Counted from the stretch's first letter, positions 48,863-58,985 are shown. The stretch is DNA of 64,000 nt from Tritrichomonas musculus (GCA_039105265.1 JAPFFF010000064.1:682001-746000), one strand, 5' to 3'. Translations and numbers: made by a program. The notes: generated by a model from the sequence alone, not told the origin.

Positions 48863-51469
48863 ATGTCTAAAACGCCTGAGAAGTTAGATGTTGCTATTAG
48901 TATGGTTAGAGAAGAAAACGAAACTGCTCTTTTTTCTGACGAATACCAATTTGTCAAAAAGTTTTTAAATAGAAAAAGGATAGTTATTGTATCAGAGAGG
49001 CACCTTTTTTATTATTCAAAAAAGCAAGGCAATTTAAAAAAATTTAATATTCATAAAATAATAAGCATTACAATTGATAAAAAACAAATTATTCTAGATT
49101 TTAAATTTCATAAGCAATTAAAAATATTAATCACAAAAGAAACTGAAGAATCGCAACAGAAATTTTTAGACACTATATATTTAGTAATCCAGCATCTTTT
49201 ATCTAACTCAGAACTAGAAAAAATTGTTTTCAATTTTGATTCTTCATCCAAGTTATGCAAACCAGCAAAGCTTACCAGCATTCCATCCTATTATGGCGCC
49301 TTTTGCCGATTTGAGTTATCATTGGAAGACTTTTTATTTGAGCCCACCGAACTAGATGAAATCAAAATTCGTTTTTTGCTACTTTTCCATCGAAAACTGG
49401 CCGATTTTACGGCATTCAAAAACGAAAACAACGCCTCGCGGTTTTTATTGGAAGTTCTCCCTCTCTGCCCATCAATCAAATACATATCGATTAAGCAATT
49501 TGGCGACTGCAACATTTTCCGCTTTCTCTGCAGCTACAGCGACAGCCTCTCTGCAATAGAGAGCATCTCCGTTGACGGCAGAGCGGACGACAAAGGCGAC
49601 GAGCTTGCGTTCGCGAATTTCATAGACCTCCTCAAGTCAAATTTGAATTCAAAATTGGTCGCACTCACATTCAAAAACTCAGCGCTTTCCGTTGCCCACC
49701 TGGACGCGCTCGCGGCGCTGGTCACATCACGCCCGATCGCAGCGCTCGAGTTCCACAGCGCATTTCAGAACAAAACCGTTTTTGATCACTTCACTTCATC
49801 TTTTCTCCATTCAATTTCGCAGTGCAGCCACTTCACCTCACTGTGCATCAGCGGCGAAGAGTCGGCCGACGCGGCGCGGCTCGCCGGGTCCCTCCCGAAG
49901 AGCGCCCGAGCGCTCGCAACGCCCGGCTGCGGCATCCCCGCCGCCAGCGTCCTCGCCGCCGCTGCGCAGCCCGGCCTCTCCGTCGTGGACGCGAGCCACG
50001 CGGCGGTCGACACGTACCAGAACTTCGCCCGCCTGGAGGCAGCATTCAGCGTCCCGTCGCTCGCAGCCGTCGTGCTCGACAGTGTCACCTTTCCTTTCGG
50101 CTCGCTGCAGCCGTTTGTGCGCGCGCTGTTCACTGGCGTGCGCGACGGCGCCGACATCTCGCTCGCGCACATCATCGCGTCGGACGGGGACCTCGACAAG
50201 CTCGACGCGACGTTTGTGCAGCTCCAGCGCGAATGCGGGCCGTCGCGCGTGCGCCGCCTCGTGTGGGACTTCAACCCCGTCTCGCAGGCGTTCGTGGCCT
50301 TCATCGCGCAGCAGGCCGGCCTCGCCGAGCTCTCTGTCAGCGGCTGCTTCAGCCCGGGCGACGAGAACTGCTTCGACGTCTTCTGCGAGTTTGTTGCGGG
50401 CAGCAGCCTCGAGAGACTCGTCTGCCGGAGATACGACCAAATATGCCTTGAATCACTAACCGCCAAACTTATTGATGCAGTTGCGCAGTCGGGCGTGTCG
50501 TTCCTCGACATCTCGCACAGCAGGGGCGGCAGCGCGTGCTTCCAGCACCTCAAGGACCTCGTCGCCAGCGCGCGCAGCATTCGCGAGCTCGTGTACGACG
50601 GCCTGGAGCCGGCCGCCCTGGAGGAGCTCGAGGACTTCCTCCTGTTTGCGCGGCAGCACGCGTGCATGTGCTCGTTCCCCGTGCACGACGTCGAGCACCT
50701 CTACAAGCTGCAGAAGGCCGCCATCTTCGACATTGCGCGCATCGTGTCGCACTGCGAGCTCAGCGCGGGCGACGACTACGTGCGGCCCCTCGCCGCGTTC
50801 TACAGCGAGCAGCGCCGCTGCTTCCCGTTCTTCTTCAGCAGCGCCTGCCTCAGCCTTCACGCGCCGTGCGTCTGCGGCGCGGCTGGCCTGCAGCCGTACG
50901 ACGACGCGCGGCCCGGCTTCTTCTTCGGCAGCTTCATCGAGGACGTCAGCCGCCGCAGCTACTCGAAGAAGGACCCGTGCATATTCAGCTTCCCGTCCGA
51001 AGGCTGCCTGCCAGCCGGGGCACCCCGCGCAGCAGCTGTCACGAGCATGAAGAAGCACAAGAACTCGCGGCCGGCAAAGATCGTGCACACACAGCCAAAA
51101 AGTGACGCAGGGCCTCCTGCAGCGCGCGAGGAGCTGGCACCTCCTATCGAGGCGCCTGCCGCTCTGAGTGACCCGCCTGTCCCGCCGCCCACGAGTGACG
51201 CGCGCCCTGTCCAGACTCTTGACGCGAGCGGCGGTTACAGCGGCGATGCGGGCAGCTACGGCAGCGACTACTCGAGTGATGAAGTGAAAATTCCTGTCAA
51301 GAAGAAGAGTGAAGTGAAGCCAGTGAGGCAGCTCCGGCCTGTCCGCGGCGGCCTGAGGCAGGCAGCGTCGCCTGCGAGGCCCGTGCTGCAGCCAAGGAAG
51401 GCGGCGCCGGCGCTTGCAGACAGCTCTGGCGACTACTCGTACAGCTACGGCTACAGCGACGGCGAGTAA
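48863..51469 (+). CDS. CARMIL-like leucine-rich-repeat actin regulator
   Basis: 868 residues. An N-terminal PH-like domain (about 20-120; RKRIVIVSERHLFYYSKKQG is the opening strand pair) is followed by irregular LRRs (about 140-640; for example LVALTFKNSALSVAHLDALA and LAELSVSGCFSPGDENCFDV). A Pro/Ser/Lys-rich, probably disordered tail ends in Tyr-Gly-Ser repeats (GDYSYSYGYSDGE). PH plus LRR plus disordered tail is the CARMIL plan; CARMILs bind capping protein and myosin-I at the membrane to promote actin assembly. I do not see an unmistakable capping-protein-interaction motif. The first ~200 codons are AT-rich and the remainder extremely GC-rich, as if the 3' part had been recoded. Confidence 0.7.
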   Translation: MSKTPEKLDVAISMVREENETALFSDEYQFVKKFLNRKRIVIVSERHLFYYSKKQGNLKKFNIHKIISITIDKKQIILDFKFHKQLKILITKETEESQQKFLDTIYLVIQHLLSNSELEKIVFNFDSSSKLCKPAKLTSIPSYYGAFCRFELSLEDFLFEPTELDEIKIRFLLLFHRKLADFTAFKNENNASRFLLEVLPLCPSIKYISIKQFGDCNIFRFLCSYSDSLSAIESISVDGRADDKGDELAFANFIDLLKSNLNSKLVALTFKNSALSVAHLDALAALVTSRPIAALEFHSAFQNKTVFDHFTSSFLHSISQCSHFTSLCISGEESADAARLAGSLPKSARALATPGCGIPAASVLAAAAQPGLSVVDASHAAVDTYQNFARLEAAFSVPSLAAVVLDSVTFPFGSLQPFVRALFTGVRDGADISLAHIIASDGDLDKLDATFVQLQRECGPSRVRRLVWDFNPVSQAFVAFIAQQAGLAELSVSGCFSPGDENCFDVFCEFVAGSSLERLVCRRYDQICLESLTAKLIDAVAQSGVSFLDISHSRGGSACFQHLKDLVASARSIRELVYDGLEPAALEELEDFLLFARQHACMCSFPVHDVEHLYKLQKAAIFDIARIVSHCELSAGDDYVRPLAAFYSEQRRCFPFFFSSACLSLHAPCVCGAAGLQPYDDARPGFFFGSFIEDVSRRSYSKKDPCIFSFPSEGCLPAGAPRAAAVTSMKKHKNSRPAKIVHTQPKSDAGPPAAREELAPPIEAPAALSDPPVPPPTSDARPVQTLDASGGYSGDAGSYGSDYSSDEVKIPVKKKSEVKPVRQLRPVRGGLRQAASPARPVLQPRKAAPALADSSGDYSYSYGYSDGE

Positions 51470-51870
51470 AATAACCGCTTCTTATTTATTTTATTTCTTA
51501 TAATAAATTGCATACAAGCTTTAAATATTTTATCAAGCAAAGATCATTTTCTGATATTTGATATTGCATGCCGAGAAAGGTATTGCGCAATAACATCGGG
51601 AGTGAATTGATTCATATGCGACTTAAGTCTTCCAGAAATGAATCATAAAATTTTAATTTTTTTGATTTAATTTGATATTCATGTTTTTCTGAAAAAGTTT
51701 ACATGCTATATTAGTATCAATAGAAACATCTGCAAATCTACATTTACATTAAAATTAGATGAATCCAAAAATTTTGAAGTATGACTAGATTGAATTGATA
51801 ATCATAAAACGTTATTTTTTAATAAAGAATTCGTATTGTTAATGCCGATTTGAGTATAAACTTGTTTTTT
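51470..51870. other. AT-rich spacer, no gene seen
   Basis: Composition drops back to AT-rich immediately after the stop codon of the GC-rich gene. Confidence 0.5.
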
Positions 51871-51960
51871 TAAGTTTGCTTAATCTCTCTTAATTCAAAA
51901 AAATTCTATAAAAAGGCAGAGCGTGTTCTCATTGTTATTGCACATGAAGATTCATCTAAA

Positions 51961-52605
51961 ATGAGCACCTCTCAACGGATTGCCAAAGCTTCGCAAGAAT
52001 CGCTAATATCGCATGGTCACGAAGTTCGCATTGCTGATCTTTTCAATGATGGCTTCAACAAGATCCCAACAGCTAAGCCGATTTCATTCGGCGAAGTCGG
52101 CGTTGCGCAGGACGTTGAACCAGAAGTTGCGAGGCACCAGAAGGACGATGAGTGGCGCACACACTGCATTCTAATCGGTCCGATGTGGAACTACTGTTTG
52201 CCGTCGGTTTTCTGCGCCTGCTACGAGCGCGTCTTCCGCATCGGCTGGGCGTGCGACCTGGATGCACTCAACGCGAAGGGCCTCCTGAGGGGCAGGAAGG
52301 CGATGCTCGTCATCACGTGCGGCAGCGGATCGGGCGAGCACGGCGTTCACGGCGAGATTGGAACCGTCGAAGCCCTGATGGCGCCGGCCACGCTCGGCAA
52401 GCTGCGCTACGCCGGATTCGAGGTTCTGAGGACGCAGGCGTTCTACGGCTGCCTCCCGCTCGAAGATGAAGAGGAGAAGATGAGAAAGTGGAAGGAGATC
52501 GTGGCAAATCTCGATTTTCGCCCACAGCTGGCCGTCCGCCCAGCCGAGCCCGGCGGGCTGAACAATTTGCAGCGGATTGCCGCTCTGGAGGAGATTTGGA
52601 TCTGA
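51961..52605 (+). CDS. NAD(P)H quinone reductase, flavodoxin-2 fold; start codon apparently missing
   Basis: 214 residues from the first ATG, but that ATG lies after the first beta strand. The in-frame sequence upstream (KKAERVLIVIAHEDSSK, from about 51910) supplies the strand and part of the FMN-phosphate loop, and no ATG precedes it before a stop at 51871. Downstream features are normal for the NQO1/KefF/MdaB-type family: ILIGPMWNYCLPSV, then RVFRIGWACD, GLLRGRKAMLVITCGSG, LGKLRYAGF and FYG. Enzymes of this type reduce quinones with NAD(P)H and FMN. Either translation begins at a non-ATG codon, a short upstream exon exists, or the gene recently lost its initiator. GC-rich body, AT-rich flanks. 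Confidence 0.75.
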   Translation: MSTSQRIAKASQESLISHGHEVRIADLFNDGFNKIPTAKPISFGEVGVAQDVEPEVARHQKDDEWRTHCILIGPMWNYCLPSVFCACYERVFRIGWACDLDALNAKGLLRGRKAMLVITCGSGSGEHGVHGEIGTVEALMAPATLGKLRYAGFEVLRTQAFYGCLPLEDEEEKMRKWKEIVANLDFRPQLAVRPAEPGGLNNLQRIAALEEIWI

Positions 52606-52903
52606 AATCTCTGCCAGACGCATGAAAACGCTCGGCCAAGCAAGCACGGATTCTATATAAATATCGCTGTTGCTTCATTTTAACGTCATTTTTGTATACA
52701 TAAAAAAGCTTTATATTTTTTTTTCGAAAATGATGTGATTATGAAATAGTTGAGCTGGAAAAAGTTTGTTTTATTTTAAGTGTTTTAGTATATGAGAAAG
52801 AAAAACGAAATTATCTATTTTGTTAAGATAAAAAACAAAAAAAATATTGGCATGGTTGGTTTAGTCCTCGAGTCCACGACATTGACCAAGTCTAAATAAT
52901 GAT

Positions 52904-54370
52904 ATGAACAAATCAGATTCATCCTCCACAGAAAGGATTCCAGAATTCCACACGATTCAAGAGGAAGGAAAAGTGGTGGGGCAAATTGAAGAATTATTTA
53001 ACAAACGAAAGAAGAGTGAACTTTGCATTTATGCACAGCATTTCAGTGATCCCATTTATGACGCACAATTCATTTCAAACAGAAAGACTTCTGAGGAATA
53101 TTTTCAAGCAATTAAAGATGTTTAACCTTGATACCATTATGACATCAATGGAAGCAGATGCACGATATTTGCCACTTTTTATTGCACACTATGAGGAAAC
53201 GTTATTCATTGTCGGCAAAGAAGACGACATCCAAAATCAACATTTATCAGAAATCATCAGTTGAAGACATTGGAGAGTTGCGAAGAATTGCATGAACTGT
53301 TCTAAAGTCGAACAAAGAGGAACAAGAAGACAAGACAGATGAAAACAAAGAAGTCACAGGAGAACAAGAAGAAATCGGAGAATTCAAAGAAGGAGATGGC
53401 CAAGAAGATGAAGACAATCAAGGATGCACGAACGATAAAGAAGAAGAAGAAGAAGAGAAAGACGAAGAGCAAGAAGAACTGAAGAACATTGAAAAAGAGC
53501 TTCAAATAGTTCAGCGTAAGATGTTGAAAGGCCAAAAATAGAAGAAAGGCGGAGATGGAGGAGAGCGAGATGACGAAGCTGATGATGGAATCATTCTTTA
53601 GCGGAAGAAGCAGAAGACCATGACAAGCAAGAAGAGCCGAAAGAAGATGAATCCGAGAAAGACCAAGAAGAGAATGCAGAGCAGGAAGGACGAGGCGAAC
53701 CAGCTGAAGAAGCAAAGAAAGAAAATAAATCAGAAGAAGACACAGGGATAGCACACGTTGACTTTGAATGTCTGATAGGTCAAAATTACATTGAGCAAGA
53801 AAGAGCAGAAAAAGATGAATCAGGTAAGAAGGAATCAGATTTTATGAAGATTGAAAAGAAGGCGAATATTTCAGAATCGAGCCGCCGGAAATGGGAGGAT
53901 ATCTTGGCACTGACGCGCGAGAGTGCAGCAGACTTATGCGAGCAGCCGCGTCTCGTTCTTGAAGCGACAGTTACCGCGAAGATGCGAGGCGACTTTCGCA
54001 CAGGGAAGCGACTGAACATGCGAAAGATTATCCCGTTCACCGCGTCCGGCTTCCGAAAGGACAAGATTTGGATGCGCCGAGGTGCTCCTCGCAGTCGGCG
54101 ACTCGCCGTCGACGCGGGACAACACGGGCGAAATGGCTCTCGAGAGCATCGCGCTGATCACGCAGGCGCTGCCGCCTTTGGGCATCGGCGAGCTCTGCGC
54201 TGCGAAGTTTGAGAGTCGGCCGAGATTGCCCACCCGCTCGGCGGGCAGTGGAGCGACGAAAGCGGCGGGACGAGTTCCCGTTCTACGTCTTGATCAAGGA
54301 TCCAAGGAAACTGCCAGAGAGGCTCGCTGACGCGCTACGGCAGTGGTTTGAACTTGCTAACAAACAATGA
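52904..54370 (+). pseudogene. MDN1: Decayed C-terminus of midasin (MDN1/Rea1)
   Basis: Between 53881 and 54080 a frame reads WEDILALTRESAADLCEQPR and then AKMRGDFRTGKRLNMRKIIP and RKDKIWMRR, the highly conserved segment before the midasin VWA domain. In other frames the VWA itself follows: LAVGDSPSTRDNTGEMALES, where the MIDAS DxSxS site is damaged, and at the end FPFYVLIKDPRKLPERLADA followed by LRQWFE and a stop at 54368. Upstream, 53300-53850 is Glu/Lys/Asp-rich with several stops, matching midasin's acidic linker. Midasin is the giant AAA+ ATPase that strips assembly factors from pre-60S ribosomes. At least three frame changes and a deletion inside the VWA show this is a dead fragment, not the working gene. 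Whether 52904-53264 belongs to it is uncertain. Confidence 0.75.
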
Positions 54371-54729
54371 TCAATAATCATGTTTTATTTTTACATGCTA
54401 TATTTTTTTTTAAAAATATTAAATTAAGAATGAATTGAAATTGATGATTCCATTTTATTATTTTGTTTAATCAAAAAGAAAAAGAGATATATTTAAAAAT
54501 TAAATTGAATGATAATGTACGATAGCAACTTTTTCAGAAGACGTGTATTCAAAAAGTTTCAAAAATGACACATCACATTTTTTGGTGGATTCGATATCTC
54601 CAAAGATAGAAAACAATAATGGCCAGTTTTCGTTTCCTAAAAATAAAAAGAAGAGAAAGAAAAAAAGAAAAAGAAAAAAAATTTAAGTGAGAAATTTTTT
54701 AGTTAGCTGAGTGGCCAAAGACGGATGCT
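54371..54729. other. AT-rich spacer ending in a purine-rich run
   Basis: No gene; an A/G run of about 40 bases lies near 54645-54690. Confidence 0.5.
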
Positions 54730-56007
54730 TCAGTCGTTTTTGTGCTGGAATTCGTAGGCCTCGATCATCAGCACGCGCGCATCGATTTCCTTCTTCATGC
54801 TTTCCTGCTTGCGCGTAAGTTTCTTGCCTTTGCTTTCATTGAACAGGTCGTAGTTGTTCGCCTTCAGCGTTTCATAGATTGCGCCGAATGACGGGCGGCT
54901 CTCAGCCTCGAACGACAGGCAGCTGACAATCAGCTCGCGGACCCAGGCCACAATCGAGTCGGGCAGCTGAGGGGGGACGCCTGTGCTCACTTTTTTCATG
55001 TTGAACTTCGGGTAGCTGCCGGCGACGATGTAGATGAGAGTGATCCCGAACGAGTAGACGTCGACCTTGTTCGTGTATTTCGGCCCTTCTTCGTCGTCTT
55101 CCTCTTCATTGAGAAGTTCTGGCGCCATGAAGCGGAGGGTCCCGACGCCCTTCGTCTGCGAGATTTCGAGGCTTTCTTCCTTCGCAAGGCCGAAGTCGCT
55201 GATGCGGGCGTGCCCGTCTTTGCTCAGCAGAATGTTCGACGGCTTCAGGTCGCGGTGCATGTAGCCGCGGCCGTGGATGTAGCGCATCCCGAGGACAGTC
55301 TCAACTGCGATGCGGCACTTGTCGGCGTCACCGAGTGCCCTGCTGGCAACCGCCGACTCCAGCGATGTTGGCTCAAGCTTCAGAATCAGGGACGGCGGGT
55401 GGCTGGCGTCGCCGTAGTTCACCGCAACGATGCCCAAGACGCACGGGTGGCGCAGAATGAACATCGCCTCGCCTTCCGTCAGGAAGCGCTGCACTGACTT
55501 GTGGTCTGAGTCCTTCAGCTCCTTCATCGCAAACTCTTCATTCTTCACAACGAGCTTCACACTCGACGTGCCGCCTTCGCCGATCACGGACTTCACGCGG
55601 TAGTCTGAAAAGTCGAAGAATTCAAGTCCGCCGGTGTCACGCCGCAGCGCAACGAGATACCCCTTCAGACGCGCGTTTTCTGCTTCCTGCTGAATGATCT
55701 TTTCTTCCTGCTGAATGATCTTTTCTTCCTGCTGAGTGATCTTTTCTTCCTGCTGAGTGATCTTTTCTTCCTGCTGAGTGATCTTTTCTTCCTGCTGAGT
55801 GATCTTTTCTTCCTGCTGAGTGATCTTTTCTTCCTGCTGGCGGTTTTTGATCGTGAGTGACTCATTTTCTTGTTTCAGCGATCTGAAATCGCTTTCTTGC
55901 TTGGCTGTTCCTGCTTTGCTTGCTTTGATCGGTCCTTTAGATAGAAGGTCAACAATTTCTGGATGATTTCTTTCTCTTGCATAGTCAATGGCAGCTCTGT
56001 GAATACT
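54730..56007 (-). CDS. TKL-type kinase preceded by ankyrin end and 7-residue coiled-coil repeats (5' part broken)
   Basis: The open frame of 425 codons runs from a stop at 56008 down to 54730 but contains no ATG before the kinase, so its start must lie upstream in the ankyrin array. Order: an ankyrin half-repeat (IHRAAIDYARERNHPEIVDL), a linker, several tandem ITQQEEK/IIQQEEK heptads, then a kinase domain. The kinase has a glycine loop IGEGGTSSV, lysine in FAMKELKD, HRDLKPSN, SDFGLAKEE, FMAPELL and DVYSFGITLIYI, all catalytic residues present. The kinase is GC-rich; the ankyrin part is AT-rich. The natural protein would be ankyrin-coil-kinase, but the ankyrin array (56010-57133) is interrupted by frame breaks, so the gene is either spliced in an unusual way or not functional. 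Confidence 0.7.
   Translation of the reverse strand, partial: SIHRAAIDYARERNHPEIVDLLSKGPIKASKAGTAKQESDFRSLKQENESLTIKNRQQEEKITQQEEKITQQEEKITQQEEKITQQEEKITQQEEKIIQQEEKIIQQEAENARLKGYLVALRRDTGGLEFFDFSDYRVKSVIGEGGTSSVKLVVKNEEFAMKELKDSDHKSVQRFLTEGEAMFILRHPCVLGIVAVNYGDASHPPSLILKLEPTSLESAVASRALGDADKCRIAVETVLGMRYIHGRGYMHRDLKPSNILLSKDGHARISDFGLAKEESLEISQTKGVGTLRFMAPELLNEEEDDEEGPKYTNKVDVYSFGITLIYIVAGSYPKFNMKKVSTGVPPQLPDSIVAWVRELIVSCLSFEAESRPSFGAIYETLKANNYDLFNESKGKKLTRKQESMKKEIDARVLMIEAYEFQHKND
55682..55850 (-). repeat. 21-bp coding repeat, about 8 copies (ITQQEEK)
   Basis: Perfect or near-perfect 21-bp units in frame with the kinase give a heptad-like coiled coil; near identity suggests recent expansion. 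Confidence 0.9.
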
Positions 56008-56009
56008 TT

Positions 56010-57010
56010 ATTTTAAAATTCCATAAATCATTCAATTTTTCAATATAATCAAAAAAGTTAGATTTGAATTTTATGAATGTTTTTGATTTAAAATGTCTTG
56101 AATGTTGATATCAATGCCTTCTTGCCTTAGTAATAGTTCAACAATTTCTTTATGGCCATTCATTGCAGCAAGAATCAACGCCGTCCTATTAAATGTTCGA
56201 GTTAAATTCGATAAATCATTCAATTTTTCAATTGAATGAAAAAAGTTAGATTTGAATTTTATGAATGTTTTTGATTTAAAATGTTTTGAATGTTGATATC
56301 AATGCCTTCTTGCCTTAGTAATAGTTCAACAATTTCTTTATGACCATTATTTGCAGCAAGAATCAACGCCGTATTATTAAATGTTCGAGTTAAATTCCAT
56401 AAATAATTCAATTTTTCAATCCAATGAAAAAAGTTAGATTTGAATTTTATGAATGTTTTTGATTTAAAATGTCTTGAATGTTGATATCAATGCCTTCTTG
56501 CCTTAGTAATAGTTCAACAATTTCTTTACGGCCATTTTCTGCAGCACGAATCAACGCCGTCCTATTAAATGTTCGAGTTAAATTCCATAAATCATTCAAT
56601 TTTTCAATATCATGAAAAAAGTTAGATTTGAATTTTATGAATGTTTTTGATTTAAAATGTCTTGAATGTTGATATCAATGCCTTCTTGCCTTATTAATAG
56701 TTCAACAATTTCTTTATGGCCATTTTCTGCAGCACGAATCAACGCCGTCCTATTAAATGTTCGAGTTAAATTCCATAAATCATTCAATTTTTCAATATCA
56801 TGAAAAAAGTTAGATTTGAATTTTATGAATGTTTTTGATTTAAAATGTCTTGAATGTTGATATCAATGCCTTCTTGCCTTATTAATAGTTCAACAATTTC
56901 TTTATGGCCATTCATTGCAGCACAAATCAACGCCGTCCTATTAAATGTTCGAGTTAAATTCCATGAATCATTCAATTCTTCAATCCAATGAAAAAAGTTA
57001 GATTTGAATT
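56010..57010 (-). pseudogene. Ankyrin array in 188-bp tandem units whose period breaks the reading frame
   Basis: Five nearly identical units spaced exactly 188 bp apart (anchors at 56116, 56304, 56492, 56680 and 56868). Each encodes, leftward, one ankyrin repeat (TALICAAMNGHKEIVELLI, then GIDINIQD) followed by ILNQKHS and a stop, and each re-enters an open frame FKSNFFH...LNDLWNLTRTFNR before the next TALI. 188 is one base short of 63 codons, so every unit needs the same minus-one shift to read through. No GT...AG pair fits the spacers. Either one frameshifted unit was amplified (pseudogene) or something non-standard restores the frame. Confidence 0.75.
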
Positions 57011-57133
57011 TCATGAATGTTTTTGATTTAAAATGTCTTGAATGCTGATATCCATTTTCTTGCTTGAAAGAAGTCGTCGAACTGTTTCCAGATCTCCGTT
57101 CTTGGATGCGTCCAAAAATTTTTTGTTGCTCAT
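57011..57133 (-). CDS. First exon-like segment of the ankyrin-kinase gene
   Basis: The ATG at 57133 opens MSNKKFLDASKNGDLETVRR, a typical start of trichomonad ankyrin proteins, and runs 40 codons to a TGA at 57011-57013, at the same relative site (ILNQKHS-stop) as the tandem units. It marks the true 5' end of the array-plus-kinase gene. Confidence 0.55.
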   Translation of the reverse strand: MSNKKFLDASKNGDLETVRRLLSSKKMDISIQDILNQKHS

Positions 57134-58159
57134 GATTTATTTGTATTGAAAAAAGTAAAAATATTTTGAAAAAAAAAAATTGAGTTTAATAGAAAATTTG
57201 AATTATCACCAAAATTGAATAGATTTTTTATATTCCATATAAAATAATATATTCGTAAAAAAACATTCAAAAGTAGTAAACTTAAGGTAGATCGTAAAAT
57301 GCTTTTTTTCCGATATTTTCCTCTCAATTTTTTGAATATTTTTTAATCGTATACATATTGGCTGTTTATTATAATTTTTATTGATTCTATGTAAGCCCAC
57401 GGTATGTTATTTCACTATTCTTTTTGGAAAACAGCATCAATTGGTTAGAAACAAGCTGATTTAGGGGACTGAAAGATTGGCAGCTATCCCACATTTGATA
57501 TTCTTTGCCATTTAATATTTATATAGTGAACGTTTTTTAAATTCAAATTAGCCATCAAAGCATGCTTTATGCAACGATTCTGCTCCTTTATAATGAAAAT
57601 TAAAAAGAATTGAAGCTATTGTAACACATATATTTCAACATTAGTAATAAGTCACAGAATTTTTATTGCGCAGCTGTTTGATTTTGCATCATTCCCAAAA
57701 AAACTAAAAAGGCTTTGAAAAAACTATACTTTATTATAATAATGTGTGGGGAAACTTATACTTTCTCAAAATTGGCTCTGGATTTTATGATGAAATTAAT
57801 ATTATTAATAAATATAATCATTATATATTATAATATATTAATAACTAAGAATTTTAAACCTACAATTTAAAGATAAATGAATTTTAAAATTATTTTTTAA
57901 AAAAATTCAATAGAAAAGAGAATATTTTATTTTACATAAATTGCTATTATCCTATATATAATAAGAGTTCATTTTGAACATAGGCTTAAAAAAATCAGAA
58001 TAATATCAGTATATCAAATCTATCATTAAAAAAATCCTATCTCTAATATATAAAGAGTTTTTATTCAAAAATGATTAAAATATAATATTTTTTAACTTTT
58101 TGAGAGCGAAAAGGTGGATGAAAAAAAATCACTTCATATCTTTGATTTGATATTATCTA
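57134..58159. other. AT-rich DNA, no gene seen
   Basis: A/T-rich upstream flank of the ankyrin gene; no open frame with protein-like composition. Confidence 0.55.
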
Positions 58160-58985
58160 TTTACCAATTTAGCCTTCCACCTGCGGCTATCGCTTCTCAG
58201 CTGCAGGTGGAAGTAAAGAAATAAGGAAACCAAGTTTCCACCTGCGGCTGAGCTGCGACAGCTTCAGGTGGAAAATCACTATTTACCAATTTAGCCTTCC
58301 ACCTGCGGCTATCGCTTCTCAGCTGAAGGTGGAGGTAAAGAAATAAGGAAACCAAGTTTCCACCTGCGGCTGAGCTGCGACAGCTGCAGGTGGAAAATCA
58401 CTATTTACCAATTTAGCCTTCCACCTGCGGCTATCGCTTCTCAGCTGCAGGTGGAAGTAAAGAAATAAGGAAACCAAGTTTCCACCTGCGGCTGAGCTGC
58501 GACAGCTTCAGGTGGAAAATTACTATTTACCAATTTAGCCTTCCACCTGCGGCTATCGCTTCTCAGCTGCAGGTGGAAGTAAAGAAATAAGGAAACCAAG
58601 TTTCCACCTGCGGCTGAGCTGCGACAGCTTCAGGTGGAAAATCACTATTTACCAATTTAGCCTTCCACCTGCGGCTATCGCTTCTCAGCTGCAGGTGGAA
58701 GTAAAGAAATAAGGAAACCAAGTTTCCACCTGCGGCTGAGCTGCGACAGCTGCAGGTGGAAAATCACTATTTACCAATTTAGCCTTCCACCTGCGGCTAT
58801 CGCTTCTCAGCTGCAGGTGGAAGTAAAGAAATAAGGAAACCAAGTTTCCACCTGCGGCTGAGCTGCGATAGCTAAAGGTGGAAGTAATTACTTAAATGTA
58901 CCATTTCAAACTTTCACCTAAAGCTATCGCAGTTTAGCTGCAGTTGGAACTAATTACGCGAATTAAACTTCCACCTGCAACTAAA
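58160..58985. repeat. 122-bp satellite with two hairpins per unit, six full copies plus a degenerate end
   Basis: The anchor AGCCTTCCACC recurs at 58171, 58293, 58415, 58537, 58659 and 58781, an exact 122-bp period. Each unit contains two inverted repeats built on TTCCACCTGCGGCT and AGCTGCAGGTGGAA, separated by GTAAAGAAATAAGGAAACCA. Copies differ by a few bases, mostly in the arms (GCTGCAGG or GCTTCAGG). The last 100 bp (58880-58985) is a diverged copy. No coding frame. Confidence 0.95.

Noticed and set aside
49692-51105. Several long overlapping frames on both strands rich in Arg, Ala and Ser
   Set aside because: Shadows of the GC-rich CARMIL-like gene; high GC removes stop codons from the other frames.
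56010-57010. Canonical introns between the ankyrin units
   Set aside because: The spacers contain no GT donor near the exon ends and none of the conserved trichomonad 3' splice sequence; AT-AC borders also fail to restore the frame.
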